Below are positions 12,501 through 24,400 of a stretch of DNA of 64,000 nt, piece after piece. The position numbers were made by a program, and so were the translations under genes. Origin of the DNA: Hydractinia symbiolongicarpus (Eukaryota > Cnidaria > Hydrozoa > Anthoathecata > Hydractiniidae); NCBI RefSeq assembly GCF_029227915.1, contig NC_079885.1:26103001-26167000 (forward strand). Reading direction: 5' to 3'. The notes beneath the pieces were generated by a model. It saw only the letters and a list, made by a program, of their open reading frames with translations. It was not told where the DNA came from and made no database searches. Positions within the stretch are counted from its first letter, which is position 1. Every line of letters starts with the position of its first letter.

Positions 12501-15500
12501 GAAATGATTTGATTTTTCCTGTCACGCAATTTATTTTGTTTTTTTACCTAGATAACTCATATCAGCATATTATATATACATAGATGACCGCTGCAAAATG
12601 CAAGTAACAGAAAAGGTTAGTACTCAAAATAAATGACAAACTAAATTGAACTACAGTAAAGTAAAGTAGTAAAAAATTAAAACATACACAAAATAACAAT
12701 AAATAAAATATATGCAGGCTCGTCGATTTAAGAAAATTAGGTCGTACTGTAACCAAGTTATCTTAATACTCGTACCATATTTATTCTATTATTCCCGTAT
12801 TTTCACTATCCCCGCCTCTCTAGTAAACCTGTCTTCATTTTTAAGATTAAAACCTAATCCTGCAGCGAAAATAATATAGAGTAGACGAATCGCTATGTTG
12901 TGTTGAGGATGCAAGAAATGACAATACCCGGGATACGTAAGATAAGTAATAAACTGAGGATCGAAATGTATGTGTGGATTCTTTGACTAAATGGGTACTG
13001 CAGTAGCGATAGCTGCTGCTAAGTTGTGCAACGGACAAACGATACATAAAGGACGGGCGAACCCGTGGATTCATCTACGGGTCAGCGATTAGTTTTGTAT
13101 ATAAAGCACAAGCATTTCCTGATTGTCAACATATTCTGAAACATATATGAATAAAAAAATCCGCTAAATCAATCACTTACTTTTCGCTTCAATTTTTTGA
13201 ACCTCGATGGACCAACTCAAACTTGATTTGCATCCGTTGATTTGATAATTTAAATTATAAACTCCTGCATGTTCTTTCTGTATATTCCGAATTTCCAAAA
13301 CAGATCCATTGGCCATGTCGTAAAATTTTGGATCAGGAAAAATAAAATGACTTGCTTCTGACGTTTCTGTTAAAACAGTGTTTCCATGCATCCATGTAAA
13401 TACACCATGATGCTTTGCGTACGCACGCAGTACAGCCCGACCGTTCACTTTAACTTTCAAAGACTTATCCATTGATAACAGGGTCGTGTCTAAAAGAAAA
13501 AAGAAATGTATTTTTACTGTTTCGTTGAAAAAAGCACACCCTGTCACCATTGTTTTTTTTAGTTAAAAACTTTAAATTTAAACTTTATTAAAGAAATAAC
13601 AAAGATATATTTTGATCTACTGGAATGGAATATATTAAAACTTACCAGGCACTGTCAGTGTAAATGAAACCTTATTTCCGTCAGAAGCTATAGCTGTATA
13701 CACACCAGCATCTTTTGGAGACAAATTATGAATTTTTAACACATGTGTATCGTCTATAAGTTCGTACTTTGAGTTTCCAAATAATTCAATGTTGTTTTCC
13801 CTTTTCCATGTCAACAAGCCATCCAATGATGTTGACCTCAATATAGCAGTATCCCCAGGGCATACTTTTAAATAAAAAAAATTACTAACATCTCGATGGA
13901 TTTCTCTATATCTCATTACTCCCTGTTCTATCAAAAATTATAGAATTTATTATGGATTTTGTTATTTGCTGAAACCTTTTGATTATAAAGCCTAATGTCT
14001 ATTTCCAGCAATCAATATTTTTAAACAGGTTCATCGTCTGAGCATGTGTATCGAAATTTTTCAATAGCTGGAATCTTTGGTGATCACTAAAAAAAACTTC
14101 TAGATCGCGCGTTATAGATCGCTGGGTAAATCAGATCAAAAGTTTTCGTCAAAAGTTTCGCAAAACATTGATTGCTGGAGAAAATAACTAATAAAAAATA
14201 ACTGTGAAATCCAAGCAACATTAAAATTTACTTTTGTAAGAAAGTACTCAAAACAAGTGGAGTGACCAACTAAATTGAGCTACAAGTAAAGTTGTAAAAG
14301 ACTAGTCGTGAGCCCGTGTAAATCACCTCGTCAGTTACATCCGCCGCTCCCCATAGCTACTATCAGTGCTTAACAGACAAAAAGTTGGGTGTTAAAATAT
14401 AGATGAAATACACAAAGGCAATCGATTTATCGATTTAAAAAAATAATCTTAAAGTTGAACCAAAGAAGATATGTGGATTCAAAATTCTACTGGGGGCGTC
14501 AATTTAGTAAAAGTATTAGTCCGTTATTTTGTTCTAAATGGCTAAAAAATCGCTACCTTATACCGCACATGTGCAAAAGAGCGATTCCCACATGTGCAAA
14601 CCCGCTGTTTTTTTCTACGGGGTAGCAACTAGCCTACTATATCGAACCTTTTTTGAAATAATTTTTGTGTGATATATTTGGTATGTTACACTTTATCGTC
14701 GCCTTGCTGCAAATATATCGAGAGAAGAAAAATCTGCTGGATCAATCACTAACCTGTTTCTTTATTTTTTTGGACCTCGATAAACCAACTTAAAGTTGCT
14801 TTGCATCCGCCGACTTGATAATACAATTTATAAACTCCCGCGTGTTCTTCTTTTATATCCCGAATTCCCAAAACAGATCCATTTACTATGTTGTAAGATT
14901 TTAGATCAGGAAAAATAAAATGACTTGATTTTGACGTTTTTGTTAAAACAGTTTTCCCATGCATCCACGTAAATGTACCATTATGCTTTGCGTACGCACG
15001 CAGTACAACCCGATCGTTCACATTAACCTTTGTGGGTTTATCCAATGATAGCAAGGTTGTGTCTGAAAATATAATGATGAAGTATATATTTACTTTGCCA
15101 ATAATGCATGGCGGCATGGTTGGTAAAGTTGGAGGTGGACTAAATCCTCTGTCGGCTATTTTGATTATTTCACAAATTCGTATTTAATTATTTAATATTT
15201 AATGCGGAGGTTGTAACCCCTCCCTCCACTTTCCCAAACCCTTTGTACATTGGCAGGACCTTAAAGAAGAACTTTTTTTAGAACAACAGAATGGTAAATC
15301 TTTCAAAGAGACATAGCTTCACATGAACATAAAAAAGGATTTCACGCGTTCTTTCTCAAAAATACAAGACTTGAAGCCTTGAGAGTATTCTTGGGAAAAT
15401 CTTAAATACAAAATGAGCAATCGGTTAAGTAGTTGATTTTTTCACTATTATTTTGAATTGTCACACATTGTGTATAAAGACTATATTTCTCTTAATATAT

Positions 15501-18364
15501 TTGTCCAAAGAAAGTCATGCCCTTGTATGTGATTCTTTATACGTGTATTCGTTGTGTTAGTTGAAAAACGATTTTGTTACTGTAGACTTAAGGTTTTGAT
15601 TTATTGGTGTAGAAATATACGTAAGCTTACCCGGCACTGTTAGTGTATACGTAACTTTACTTCCGTCAACAGCTAATGCTATATACACACCAGCATCTCT
15701 TTGGGACACATTATGAATTTTTAACACGTGTGTATCGTCTGTAAGTTCGTACTTTGAGTTTGAAAATATTTCAATGTTGTTTTCCCGTTTCCATGTCAAC
15801 AAGCCATCCAATGATGTTGACTTCAGTATAGCAGTATCCCCAGGGCATACTTTTAAATTTTCTAAAAAAGAACGTCTAAATTACTCTATTTAAGGTCTTA
15901 GAAATTTGATGTTAACCACTGACTTTTAGCTAGGCTCGGATGATTTTTTTTGTTCATTTAACCATGATGCGCTACAAAGATGAGTGAAATTGCTATGTAA
16001 AACCAATAACTATCTAAACCTGCTAGCAGTTCTTTACAATTTCCTACCTTTTGTATCTGTTTGAAGAACATTAACAACCCACTGTTTACTGCTTTCGCAT
16101 CCTTCTACCGCGTAAAAGAAATGGTAGGTTCCTGCATGACGTGTTTGTATGTTATCTATCTCCAACAGAGCTCTAGAATCACTCGTAAATGACAAATGAT
16201 GGTGTTCGCCAGTTTTCAAATATATTCCATTCATTTTCCATTGTCCATATCCCCCGGATGCCATATGCACTTTCAGTATAACTGTTTCAAATGCGTTTGT
16301 TGTGATTTCTTGCAAGCCTTCCACAGTTAGAGTGTTATCTATGGGTTTTATAAAAAATGAAGATCGACACGCTTTTGAAAATATATTTGGAAAAGATTAT
16401 AGTGAATCCGATATAGGCACAGCACTTTCAGTGGATCCGATATAGGCAAACAAGTTTTTACGCTTTTTTCAGAGTCACTTACTCTGAAATCTACTTACAG
16501 TCAAACAGGAGTAAAAAAAGGGGCGGTGACGCTATTGCACACAATGAGTATCCTGCGGTTGGAAATCCACTATGCCCCTCCTTTATTTGCTAGGCCCAAC
16601 GCCGCACCACCATTATTTGGCGCCAGAACAGTGGAAATCTTTAGCCCATTCACCCCCGATAAATACCATACAAAAAGCTACTTATTAGAATATTAATAAA
16701 AAGCAGTGCTTGTAACGATCTCAAGGCTACCTTTATGTTTTGGTGTTGTGCGGACAATTTCTTGTATAAAACCGGTTGTCCAGCCTACTGAGATATTAAA
16801 ACGTTTACGCCCTGTGACGAAGCCCTCATTAGAAGGCTCCAAAAATTCATCAAATAATATTATCAATAATTTACCTGGAATTTTTAGAGTGAATTCGAGT
16901 TCTTTTGCTGTTTCCCGTTGGTACGCCACGTATACTCCGCGATCTGTTGCAGCTAACCGAAAAAATATAAGTTTACCATAATACATGTTGTATTTGAAAC
17001 TAGACAGGTCAACATCGTTTTGAGTCCATCGCACGTAGTATGCAGGATTCATCCAGTCCATTGGATCCAATGTAATGGGAGCACCAAGACATCCTGTTAC
17101 ACCTAAATAAAATTAATGTTTGAATTTTTAGCTGTTATGAGAAGATTAGCTGAGATCATTTGCAATACAAATTTTCATCTCAGAGAAATTATTTATGTGA
17201 GTTTGCGACACAAAAACTATAAAATTGCAATCAGTGATTGGAAGGTCGGTGAAAAGTCGATAAAATGCGGCTTAGTGATTAAAATTTTGTTCTGATCAAA
17301 ACGTTTGGCCAATTGCCTTTTACCGGCTTTTTCTTTTTAATATTTTGTAATTTGGGATGTAATTCAACCTCGTCTTCAGGGTTTTGTGGCCCCTGAGCCG
17401 TTAATCAACAAAGCAAAATGCCCTGGGAACGACGTTGGATGCAATTGTAACAGAAAGAGAAAATTTATTAATTCTCTTTGCATGTTGAATTTTTATTAAG
17501 CTTTGTTATTTTAAATAGTGCTTGCTTTCGAAAAAGAATGGTTTTCGAAAAGCTTTCCAGAAAATAGTCAAGTCAAGGTTGACCCTCCCATAGAATAAAA
17601 TATATAGGTTGGGAATTTACCCGCCACTAATTGCAGGTACAATGTTTGGCTCACAGCCAGACAGCGAGTATTATGGTATGGTTCCACAAATCTCACATCA
17701 GCTTTATTTACATGTACTAAAAGTGTTAAACTACATACTTTTCTTTTGTATAGTCGTTTCACCCTTTGTGAAGGTCTTTTCGTCACCTTTGATGATCTTT
17801 TCGTCATATGTGTAGCCTGTAAAAAAAGGTATTTGTCAAGTGCAAATGTGATGATGCTGTTATACAGTGACAATACTAATACTAATATTAATAAACATTC
17901 GGTCAAAAAAAAACTTTGATTTAGGGCTAACTGCTCTTATGTTTCGAGCCCTTTTCAGCCTGATTTGTTTTTGTTTTGTCATTGATATCTTGGAGAATAA
18001 CAAACACACAACTCCAAAGTTCAACACCAATCTTATTTTGTTCATACTTTTCAAAAAAAGGTGTACTTTGTTGAAATACGAAATGTCGTAAATACGGCAA
18101 CAGCTTTACGAGACATCCAACAAAGGCATCTATCCTTACTTTATATTCCTCAACAAAAGTGCGTAAACTTTACTTCCCAGGGTAGTTCGATGCAAAGAAA
18201 ACCTTAACACTTGTGCTAAACATGGAAAAATATCTTTATGCGCTAAGAAAACACAGAAAAACATCTCTCTGTTGGTATAATATCGGTAACATGGAACTTT
18301 TTTTCTCACCTGATTTCAAGAAGGTCACCACACTACATAATAAAAGATAAGTTGCCAACTTCAT
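9135..18364 (-). CDS. Ig-superfamily type I receptor with eight alternating Ig-like domains and a tyrosine-rich tail
   Basis: Twelve exons (minus order) are 18364-18310, 17816-17739, 17102-16875, 16338-16048, 15861-15631, 15062-14754, 13864-13646, 13489-13181, 12432-12202, 11862-11545, 11427-11253 and 9570-9135. All ectodomain junctions are phase 1 and the last is phase 2. The sum is 2880 nt, a 959-aa protein ending at TAG. Exon 1 is a signal peptide (MKLATYLLLCSVVTFLKS) and exon 2 a charged linker. Exons 3-10 alternate A-type (73-77 aa, ending VPG) and B-type (97-106 aa) Ig-like domains with a C-strand Trp and a D/H-A-G-V-Y F-strand. Exon 11 holds the membrane helix (about NLAVILVIVFAVIVGIIYV). 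Exon 12 is the cytoplasmic tail. Canonical B/F cysteines are absent; each domain has exactly one cysteine elsewhere. Hydractinia Alr receptors also have phase-1 Ig exons, atypical Ig folds and signalling tails, but homology is only suggested. The exon 7 acceptor is the least certain. Confidence 0.85.
10200..10560 (-). pseudogene. decayed non-LTR retrotransposon fragment in receptor intron 11
   Basis: On the minus strand a broken frame reads LLLNISKTFDSINRKILIEN, close to the reverse-transcriptase block usually seen as LDISKAFDSINHDIL. Upstream on the same strand lies GEDFNTNTK, which recalls the GDFN motif of the AP endonuclease. Several stops interrupt it. The clade cannot be told. Confidence 0.5.
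11068..11087. repeat. 20-base poly-C run
   Basis: An uninterrupted C tract within receptor intron 11. It is followed at about 11145-11215 by an imperfect hexanucleotide array based on GTCGGT/GACGCT. Confidence 0.9.
11145..11216. repeat. imperfect GTCGGTGTCGGTGACGCT array
   Basis: Short direct repeats of GTCGGT, GGTGACGCTGT and variants lie about 40 bases downstream (in gene order) of the receptor transmembrane exon. Open frames across it are artefacts. Confidence 0.7.
11253..11427 (-). other. transmembrane exon of the Ig-like receptor
   Basis: Encodes ERFSDPIASYKVVAPPGEHP as a short membrane-proximal spacer, then a hydrophobic helix rich in Val and Ile, then CFILCKD before the donor. Acceptor CTGCTTTAG and donor AAAG/GTAGGA are good. 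It enters in phase 1 and leaves in phase 2, matching its neighbours. Confidence 0.85.
11545..12432 (-). other. Ig-like pair 4 (exons 9 and 10, membrane-proximal)
   Basis: A-type exon 12432-12202 has VCPG near its start, LLLWQR in strand C and DAGVYTALAND in strand F, ending LHVPG. B-type exon 11862-11545 starts DTTLQLLD, has STWKFE in strand C, HAGTYTFDHLVDSC in strand F and an extended KKKFVPG end. One cysteine occurs in each. It is more diverged than pairs 2 and 3. Confidence 0.8.
12840..13090. repeat. dispersed-repeat remnant in receptor intron 8
   Basis: Contains GGGCGAACCCGTGGATT followed by CTACGGGTCAGCGATTAG and upstream tracts that recur, diverged, at about 21830-22050 (GACTGGTGAACCCGTG) and 14290-14630 (TTCTACGGGGTAGCAACTAG). 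Probably a degraded non-autonomous element; ends were not defined. Confidence 0.5.
13181..13864 (-). other. Ig-like pair 3 (exons 7 and 8)
   Basis: A-type exon 13864-13646 carries VCPGDTAIL, GLLTWKRENN and DAGVYTAIASDG. B-type exon 13489-13181 starts DTTLLSMDK and carries VFTWMHG, HFIFPD and EHAGVYNLNYQINGC. The pair is strikingly similar to pair 2 (14754-15861), implying a recent duplication of the two-exon unit. The A-type acceptor (ATTTAAAAG/TATG) follows a poly-T tract directly; the upstream GTTAG gives a stop. Confidence 0.8.
14754..15861 (-). other. Ig-like pair 2 (exons 5 and 6)
   Basis: A-type exon 15861-15631 (VCPGDTAILKST, LLTWKRENNIEIF, DAGVYIALAVDG, ending LTVPG) and B-type exon 15062-14754 (DTTLLSLDK, TFTWMHG, EHAGVYKLYYQVGGC). 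Each has one cysteine. The A exon could instead start at the inner AG used in pair 3, shortening it by four residues. Confidence 0.82.
16048..17102 (-). other. Ig-like pair 1 (exons 3 and 4, membrane-distal)
   Basis: A-type exon 17102-16875 has TGCLGAPITL, YVRWTQ and DRGVYVAYQ, ending LKIPG. B-type exon 16338-16048 has GYGQWKMNG, LLEIDNIQTRHAGTYHFFY and GCESSKQW. Each has one cysteine. It is the most diverged pair, as expected of a distal binding tip, though the binding role is inference. Confidence 0.82.
17365..17437. mobile_element. CAACCTCG palindromic MITE, copy 1
   Basis: Begins CAACCTCGTCTTCAGGG and ends CCCTGGGAACGACGTTG, with GGCCCCTGAGCCGTTAA inside. It lies in receptor intron 2. 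The same ends occur at 40047, 41688, 61577 and 62060. Confidence 0.8.
18310..18364 (-). other. signal-peptide exon of the Ig-like receptor
   Basis: ATG at 18364-18362, a short Lys then a Leu-rich core, ending in phase 1 at donor AATCAG/GTGAGA. It joins in frame to exon 2 (GYTYDEKIIKGDEKTF). The start is chosen because it gives a textbook signal peptide in phase with all later exons. Confidence 0.85.
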
Positions 18365-18480
18365 ATCATACCATGTTGGCGGTGGTCCATCTTTCTTCAG
18401 AACTTACATGGCACTTTTATCAGCCTGCGTTAAATATTGCACTAGTTTTATGGCTCAAAAAGTATATGTAATTTATAATT

Positions 18481-18511
18481 TGACGTCATGTGTTAAAATA
18501 AATTGACGTCA
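18481..18511. promoter_or_regulatory. twin CRE-type sites upstream of the Ig-like receptor
   Basis: Two perfect palindromes TGACGTCA (18481-18488 and 18504-18511) stand 23 bases apart, 117-147 bases upstream of the receptor ATG. TGACGTCA is the binding site of CREB/ATF-family bZIP proteins. A promoter role is inferred from position only. Confidence 0.45.
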
Positions 18512-18539
18512 TACTTTTCAATATGCAGCAATAACCAAT

Positions 18540-21380
18540 TGGTTAATTGCAAAGAAATCAACAGTATTAGGATTATTTCAACATATGTACGCTAGAGCCA
18601 AGGCCGGGCCTTAAAAGTGGAGGAGGCCAATTCGATAATAATAAATATTGGGAACTAAGGACGTTAAGATTTGCTAAAAATTTATTGTAACTCTAAAATG
18701 TTTTCTGTTTGAAAAGGAAAAAATAAGCGAGAACACAGGACTTTTAACCAAAAAGATTAACCTCAACTTCTTTCCAGTACCCATGTCTTCTGCACAACAG
18801 GAAAGACTGGAAACGAGGTTGCAAAAAGATAAAATAGATAATAACACTAAACTGTTTGAGTTACAGGCATAGAATTGTAAAGAGCCGTAATATAATGTAT
18901 AATGTAGACTGGTTGACTAAGCTTTTTTGAAGGATAATAAAAAACTTTCTCTCGTACATAAGTTTAGACGCAAAAAAATGTGTCCGAGCAAATCCCTAAT
19001 TCGAATCCACCACTAACCCCAAAATAATTTAGAGAATAGAAATAAATCTATTTCCACCCTCCTAGGGTATTCACATTGTGTTTTTTTGTATATCTCAATT
19101 CTCTTTTATTCTGATTTATGCATACTTATTCTATGGGATAATTCACTCAATTTTCGCGCGTGTAATTTTTACACACGAAAATTGAAAAAAAATTTAAGAC
19201 GCGAAAGTTTTTTGCCACGAAAAGATCAAAAAATTTTCTTGAGACAGTAATAGTGCAGACTGTTAATTAGTAATAACAAGACGTATGATATACGCAAACA
19301 ACTTCGCGAATAAAGTTTACAAAAAACTGTCTATCATATTGTGTTTTTGTTACGAAGTTAGACACGACATATTTTGCTATTCAAATAGGCAATAATATTT
19401 GTTACGCACTACGCAATTATTTTTCAAAATTGATTTGTGAGATCTTCTTGAACGGAAAATTCCTCAAAAAGTCAATTTTCGATGGGTCAGTCCGGGGTAA
19501 ACTGACTGACAGGAAAAAGAAAGACCACAAGCCCCACCTAAAATCTGCGAAATTCAGTAATTCAGTACCCCCCCTCCCAAAAAAAAACAAAAAAAACAAA
19601 CAAAAAAAACAAAAAACAACGGGGTATAAGAAAGTCACTCAGTGAGAAAAAGCAAAATAAAAAAATAATATACAAGTAAATCTTAATTGTTCGAAAAAGA
19701 AATAACTGCAGTTTAAAAAATATTACCAGAATTGTCACAAACAGCAAACTTCGGTAAAAAGAATCCTGTGCACTTATGGCGCGGAGACAAATAACAAGAA
19801 CGGAATCAGAAAAATTATGTTCTTTCGAAGTGTTTCCGAAATCATATTTCTCTATGTTGGCGTGTCATTAGCGTAGCGAAAAGAACTTCGTTCTCGTCAT
19901 TATTTATATATAGTGGAGCGTCTTCGTTTTTCTCTTACGTATTGTTGTGGAAATTTTATTTTTTGCACACTACTTTTCAGGCATTTGGGAAGACCTTATT
20001 TCTGCCTACATTCACTTTTGAAAACTTTCATGGAAACACCTTTACTTTACCAGTTAGTTAAATAAAGCTTTGGAACACTTATCTTTTTAAAAAGAAAAAA
20101 GAAAAAAAAAGTAAAAATAGTTACCAAGATGAGATTCGAACATGCGACTGCTCTTGTATCGGTGCTCAAAGAGACTAAAATTTCCATTCTTGTAGGACAC
20201 ATTTGCGTTTTAATACAAGCTCACGAGCTTGTAATAATTACAGAAATAATAAGAGAAAAAAAAGAAAGTTGTTGCCATTCGCGAAATATTTTCCCTTAAT
20301 AAGTAATTATTTTTATTTTCGCAAATATTTTTTACGCAAAATTTGCCCCAAAATTACAATCCGTTAAATTTTCTCCTCGCGAACTTGCTGCTCCTAAAGT
20401 ACTTGTCAACATGGTTTTATTATATCTAACACTTCTTCAAAATTGAGCTACGAAATCCGTGCTGTGACACTGTAATTGCTCAACTAGACAACCGATTAAG
20501 ATATCAATTCTATTCTTATGCTGACCGCTAACAGAAATGAATGATTAACATTTTTACAGTACCTGGCATGATTCGGCCGTGGTTAAAGGCAAGATCTTTC
20601 GCACTGGAAGCGAACGCTCTACCACAAGGTTACAGGTGAGATAATTAAATCTCTTGTTATCAAGTTTAATCTAAGAATCAGAAGTCAAATCAGGATGTAA
20701 AGAAAAAGCAGTTGATTGATGATGCAGAAAGGGATTGCTTGAGTTTTTATTATGTAGATGTATTTAATAATGACTGATCTTTTTACAGCTATAAAATAAT
20801 TTAATAAAAATGAAAATAATTTTTTCATATTTTATGTATATTTGGTCACGTGGTCAAACGTGACACAGTATGTACAATGAAACTTCTTTTTTGTGTCTAC
20901 ATATATAGATATTTATAACATTTGTTGAGAGATATATACCTATCACACACTTTCCAAGTGTTGGCCAACATGTCATTTCCATGAACAAAAAATCCAGAAA
21001 CAACCTACAGGGGGGTCATCCCCATGAACGAATCAGTGTGAGCTCTCATACAGGACATCACCTGTGAATATAACTTTTTACTATTAAATTCGTATCACAT
21101 GAATTATAATTGCGAAAATGAAAAATTTGAAAGTCTAGAAACTTCAATTTACGAAGGTTATACTACATTTAAAACTACCATACAGCTTGTGTTAAAAAAG
21201 AACTAGCCTTTTGCTGCGATTAAAACGGCTAATAGATTTTGTAGCATGCTTAATACATGAAAAACACAACTGATTACAGCGCTTCTATTTTAGGAACAAG
21301 AGATAAAAAGCATCTAAATTTAGTTAAACTTGTACAACTTCGTGCTTGGGCACAACATGTTTCTCTATGGAAATCCTCTT
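18540..21380. other. intergenic region with low complexity and repeat remnants
   Basis: No coding frame is supported between the receptor and TBC1D20. An A/C-rich tract lies at 19566-19620. Stretches rich in CGCGAAA/TTCGCG at 19150-19230 and 20275-20390 look like an old dispersed repeat. tRNA-like remnants occur near 20105-20180 and 20570-20635. Confidence 0.5.
20570..20635 (-). repeat. tRNA-derived remnant (SINE head)
   Basis: The minus strand reads CTTGTGGTAGAGCGTTCGCT, a good tRNA A-box/D-arm, followed by TTCCAGTGCGAAAGATC and a degenerate B-box-like GGCCGAATCATGCC. The arms do not form a clean cloverleaf, so it is a SINE remnant or dead tRNA copy, not a functional tRNA. Confidence 0.4.
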
Positions 21381-21381
21381 T

Positions 21382-21387
21382 TTTATT
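21382..21387 (-). terminator. probable polyadenylation signal of TBC1D20
   Basis: AATAAA on the minus strand, about 29 bases after the TBC1D20 stop codon. Confidence 0.5.
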
Positions 21388-21415
21388 AGGCACAATAAGC
21401 TCATGGCATAAAATG

Positions 21416-24400
21416 TCAGAAGTTCAAATATCTGTGTGTATTCAACACAAAATACGTCATCACACCCATAGAAACAGTCATTGCCCACACCGCCACTTTC
21501 ACCATCGGGTTCACTTCGTGTTTTATTAGAGCACCTGACTCTCCTCCACTGGCGACAATGTCACTTCCCGATATGCTAACTTGTCGGGAGGATTCTGAAA
21601 ACAATCTGCCGTGTTTCTTTCTACGGCGGAGTATGCTGTCCGGTCTTTGGTTGTATGATTGATATATAAGTTCCGCATGTTGAGAGATGGAATCGCTAAA
21701 AATTAAAAAGCAATAAAAAACAAGGATAGAAACTACAAAAGAAAAATTTCAGGTACAAAGAATCAGTTATTTCTATCTTCTGTACTGAAAATTGTATTCT
21801 CTTTAAAATGGTAGCTGAATAGCTACTGGTGTTAAAAGTGCACGAAATAGCAATACCCATGTATAACGAGCGATAATTTGAGGACCGGAATATGCAGGAC
21901 AAACGAACCTGTGGGTTTTCCATGAGATGACAACTAGTAGTAATACCTGTTGACTGTCTGTTGGCAATTTTATAATTGTGCTACGGACGCACGAAATGCA
22001 ACATATAAAGGACTGGTGAACCCGTGTCTTGTTAATAATAGCGATTGTATGTGAGTGGAAAAAATTACCAGGGACTAAGATATTCTTTTTACTAGTGTAA
22101 AAAGATTTCCTTAGCTATAGCCACTCTTAACACGACCCAAAGTATGCGCATGCGCAATAAATACAAAAAACATAAAATGTAGAAATTTTACCTTTCTCTT
22201 ATGTATTTTCGAACTTCAGCCCTCAACGTTTCAGGAGGATGCGCTTGATAAAGTTCGTACGATTTCGAGATCAGACTTTCAATTTCATCTACACCGATAT
22301 AAGTAGGTAGTCTGCACAAGCAGTGGTGAACCATAGCCATGTCGCATTCACGTTCAAGTACTTGATTTTTATGTGTAAGTACCAGCTACAAGATACATAC
22401 AAACTGTCTTACTTAAATGCTACGCTATATTTGAAGTGCTGGATTTATCCTCGCGCATTTCTCAGCAAAATTATTTACAACCTCCACAAAACATATCGAG
22501 ACAGCTGTACGTTCGTTTTCTTTATTTTTAAACATGCATTAAAACGTCACTACTCCACAGCTAATAAGTAGATTACGTAAACACTGTTAAATTAGCTAGT
22601 TGCGCTTTTTACCATACTAGAATTACAAATTAATCCCCACGAGCCCTCTGAAGTTCGGAAAAGGAAGTTATGCTGATGTCATCGAAAATTAGCTTATTTT
22701 TAGAGCTAAAAACCTTAAGTCGTAGGTCCACTGTACACATTAACAAATTCAAAATACAAAAATCTGTTAAAGCATTTGTGCACAGCAGAATACTTGTAAA
22801 AACGAACTTTAATATCACCGCCTAGGTAAATGCGTAGATTTCATATCCCCACATTCACTGCACAGTCTGATCTCTTAATGATTTATTTATTTGTTAATTA
22901 TGTGATGTCAGTACTTACAGCCACAGCTACGTAAACGGGCATGACTGGATGTGTAGCAAGAAACAAGTCACATAACCGAACGATAAGGTCGAATCCATTG
23001 AGATCATGTCCGTACCACGTGATCAGCCAACTTAACGCAAATATTGTACCCACATCGGATCTAAATGGAATTAAACATGCCATACTTTTTCTAATTAGTG
23101 CCCAAACTCCTGTTAATACTGTCGAAGGATGGAAATGTACCAGTAAGATTAATACAGGTAATGGTAAAAAAATTAAAAAAAACAGTAAGGTCATAGATAA
23201 AATTGGCGTCATATATACAAGCAATAAAATGCATTACAAACAACAATACAGACAATGAATTTAACAAAAATGTGAATGCTTGCAAAGTTGAACCAGGTTA
23301 TGTATAAGTTACCAAGACAACTATGAAATATCCATCATGCGTCTTTAAAAATATTCAGTTAAAAAGTAGTGAATTTGTAATGAAATTGAAACGAGTAGGT
23401 TTCTTCACAACAACACAACTCCAGATCTTACCGTAGTAAAAATTGCTCCAATTCTACATCAGCTTTTCCTATGACAGCGTAGAAGAAAGATAACATTTTG
23501 TTGGTGCGGTTCATATTCTTATCCATGAAATCCCTGTAAATAGAAACACGTAAATAAATGTTTGTACACGTAAATGAATTTAGTAGCTACAAACCAGTTG
23601 TTGGTGAGAGTTGGTCAATCATAGATTTTTAATTACTCTGTCAGCGTTATCCTTTCATCATTTAAATTTACTTTCTCAATAAACGAGTCACTTTGTTATA
23701 AAAGTTTTATTCTATATTTTAAGGCAGGAGTCCTGTAATTAAAAGTCACTTTAAAAACGTCCTTATTTTCGCAGAGTTTTTTAGATCAGACATAAATTCG
23801 AAAAAGTAAAATTTGAACGTAGAGCATTCTATGGCTGTAAATCAGCTTGATTTTAATCCTCCAAAAGAGCACGTTGTTTCTGGAAAGTGGTGAAACAAGA
23901 TAAAAAAGCAGTTGTTGTTAATTTATTCATTTACTTATTCATTTATTTATCCATTCATTCATCTTATTTATTTAAAAACGAAACAACTCACACGTTTACT
24001 TGATACAGCTACTTTATAGCTACTAAAACTTGACCAAATACTAAAATTTGACCAAATACAACACGTGCTACCTAATGTGAGTCTTTGATAACTGATCAAG
24101 AGCAGCGGTCGCCAAATCTTCACCAAGAACACGAAGAAGTGTCACAGCGATATCATGGTAACCCTACAACAGAAATGATGAAAAATTAAAAAGGTTGCTC
24201 AAAATAAGAGAGTAAGGGAAGATATCTAAGAGAGATAAAAACTGAGTTCTACTGTATCCAGTGCACTATCCTTTTGTAGGTGCGTGCATAACGATTACTA
24301 AAAAGCAAAATTAATTTACCTGGTAATAATTTAAATCTGGATTTCGACATAGCACTCGCATTATAATACTGGTCAATTGATGCTGAAGAACTCTTTTTCG

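Noticed and set aside
20105-20180. Minus-strand tRNA-like piece with GTTCGAATCTC
   Set aside because: A B-box-like sequence is present but no matching A box or acceptor stem was found.
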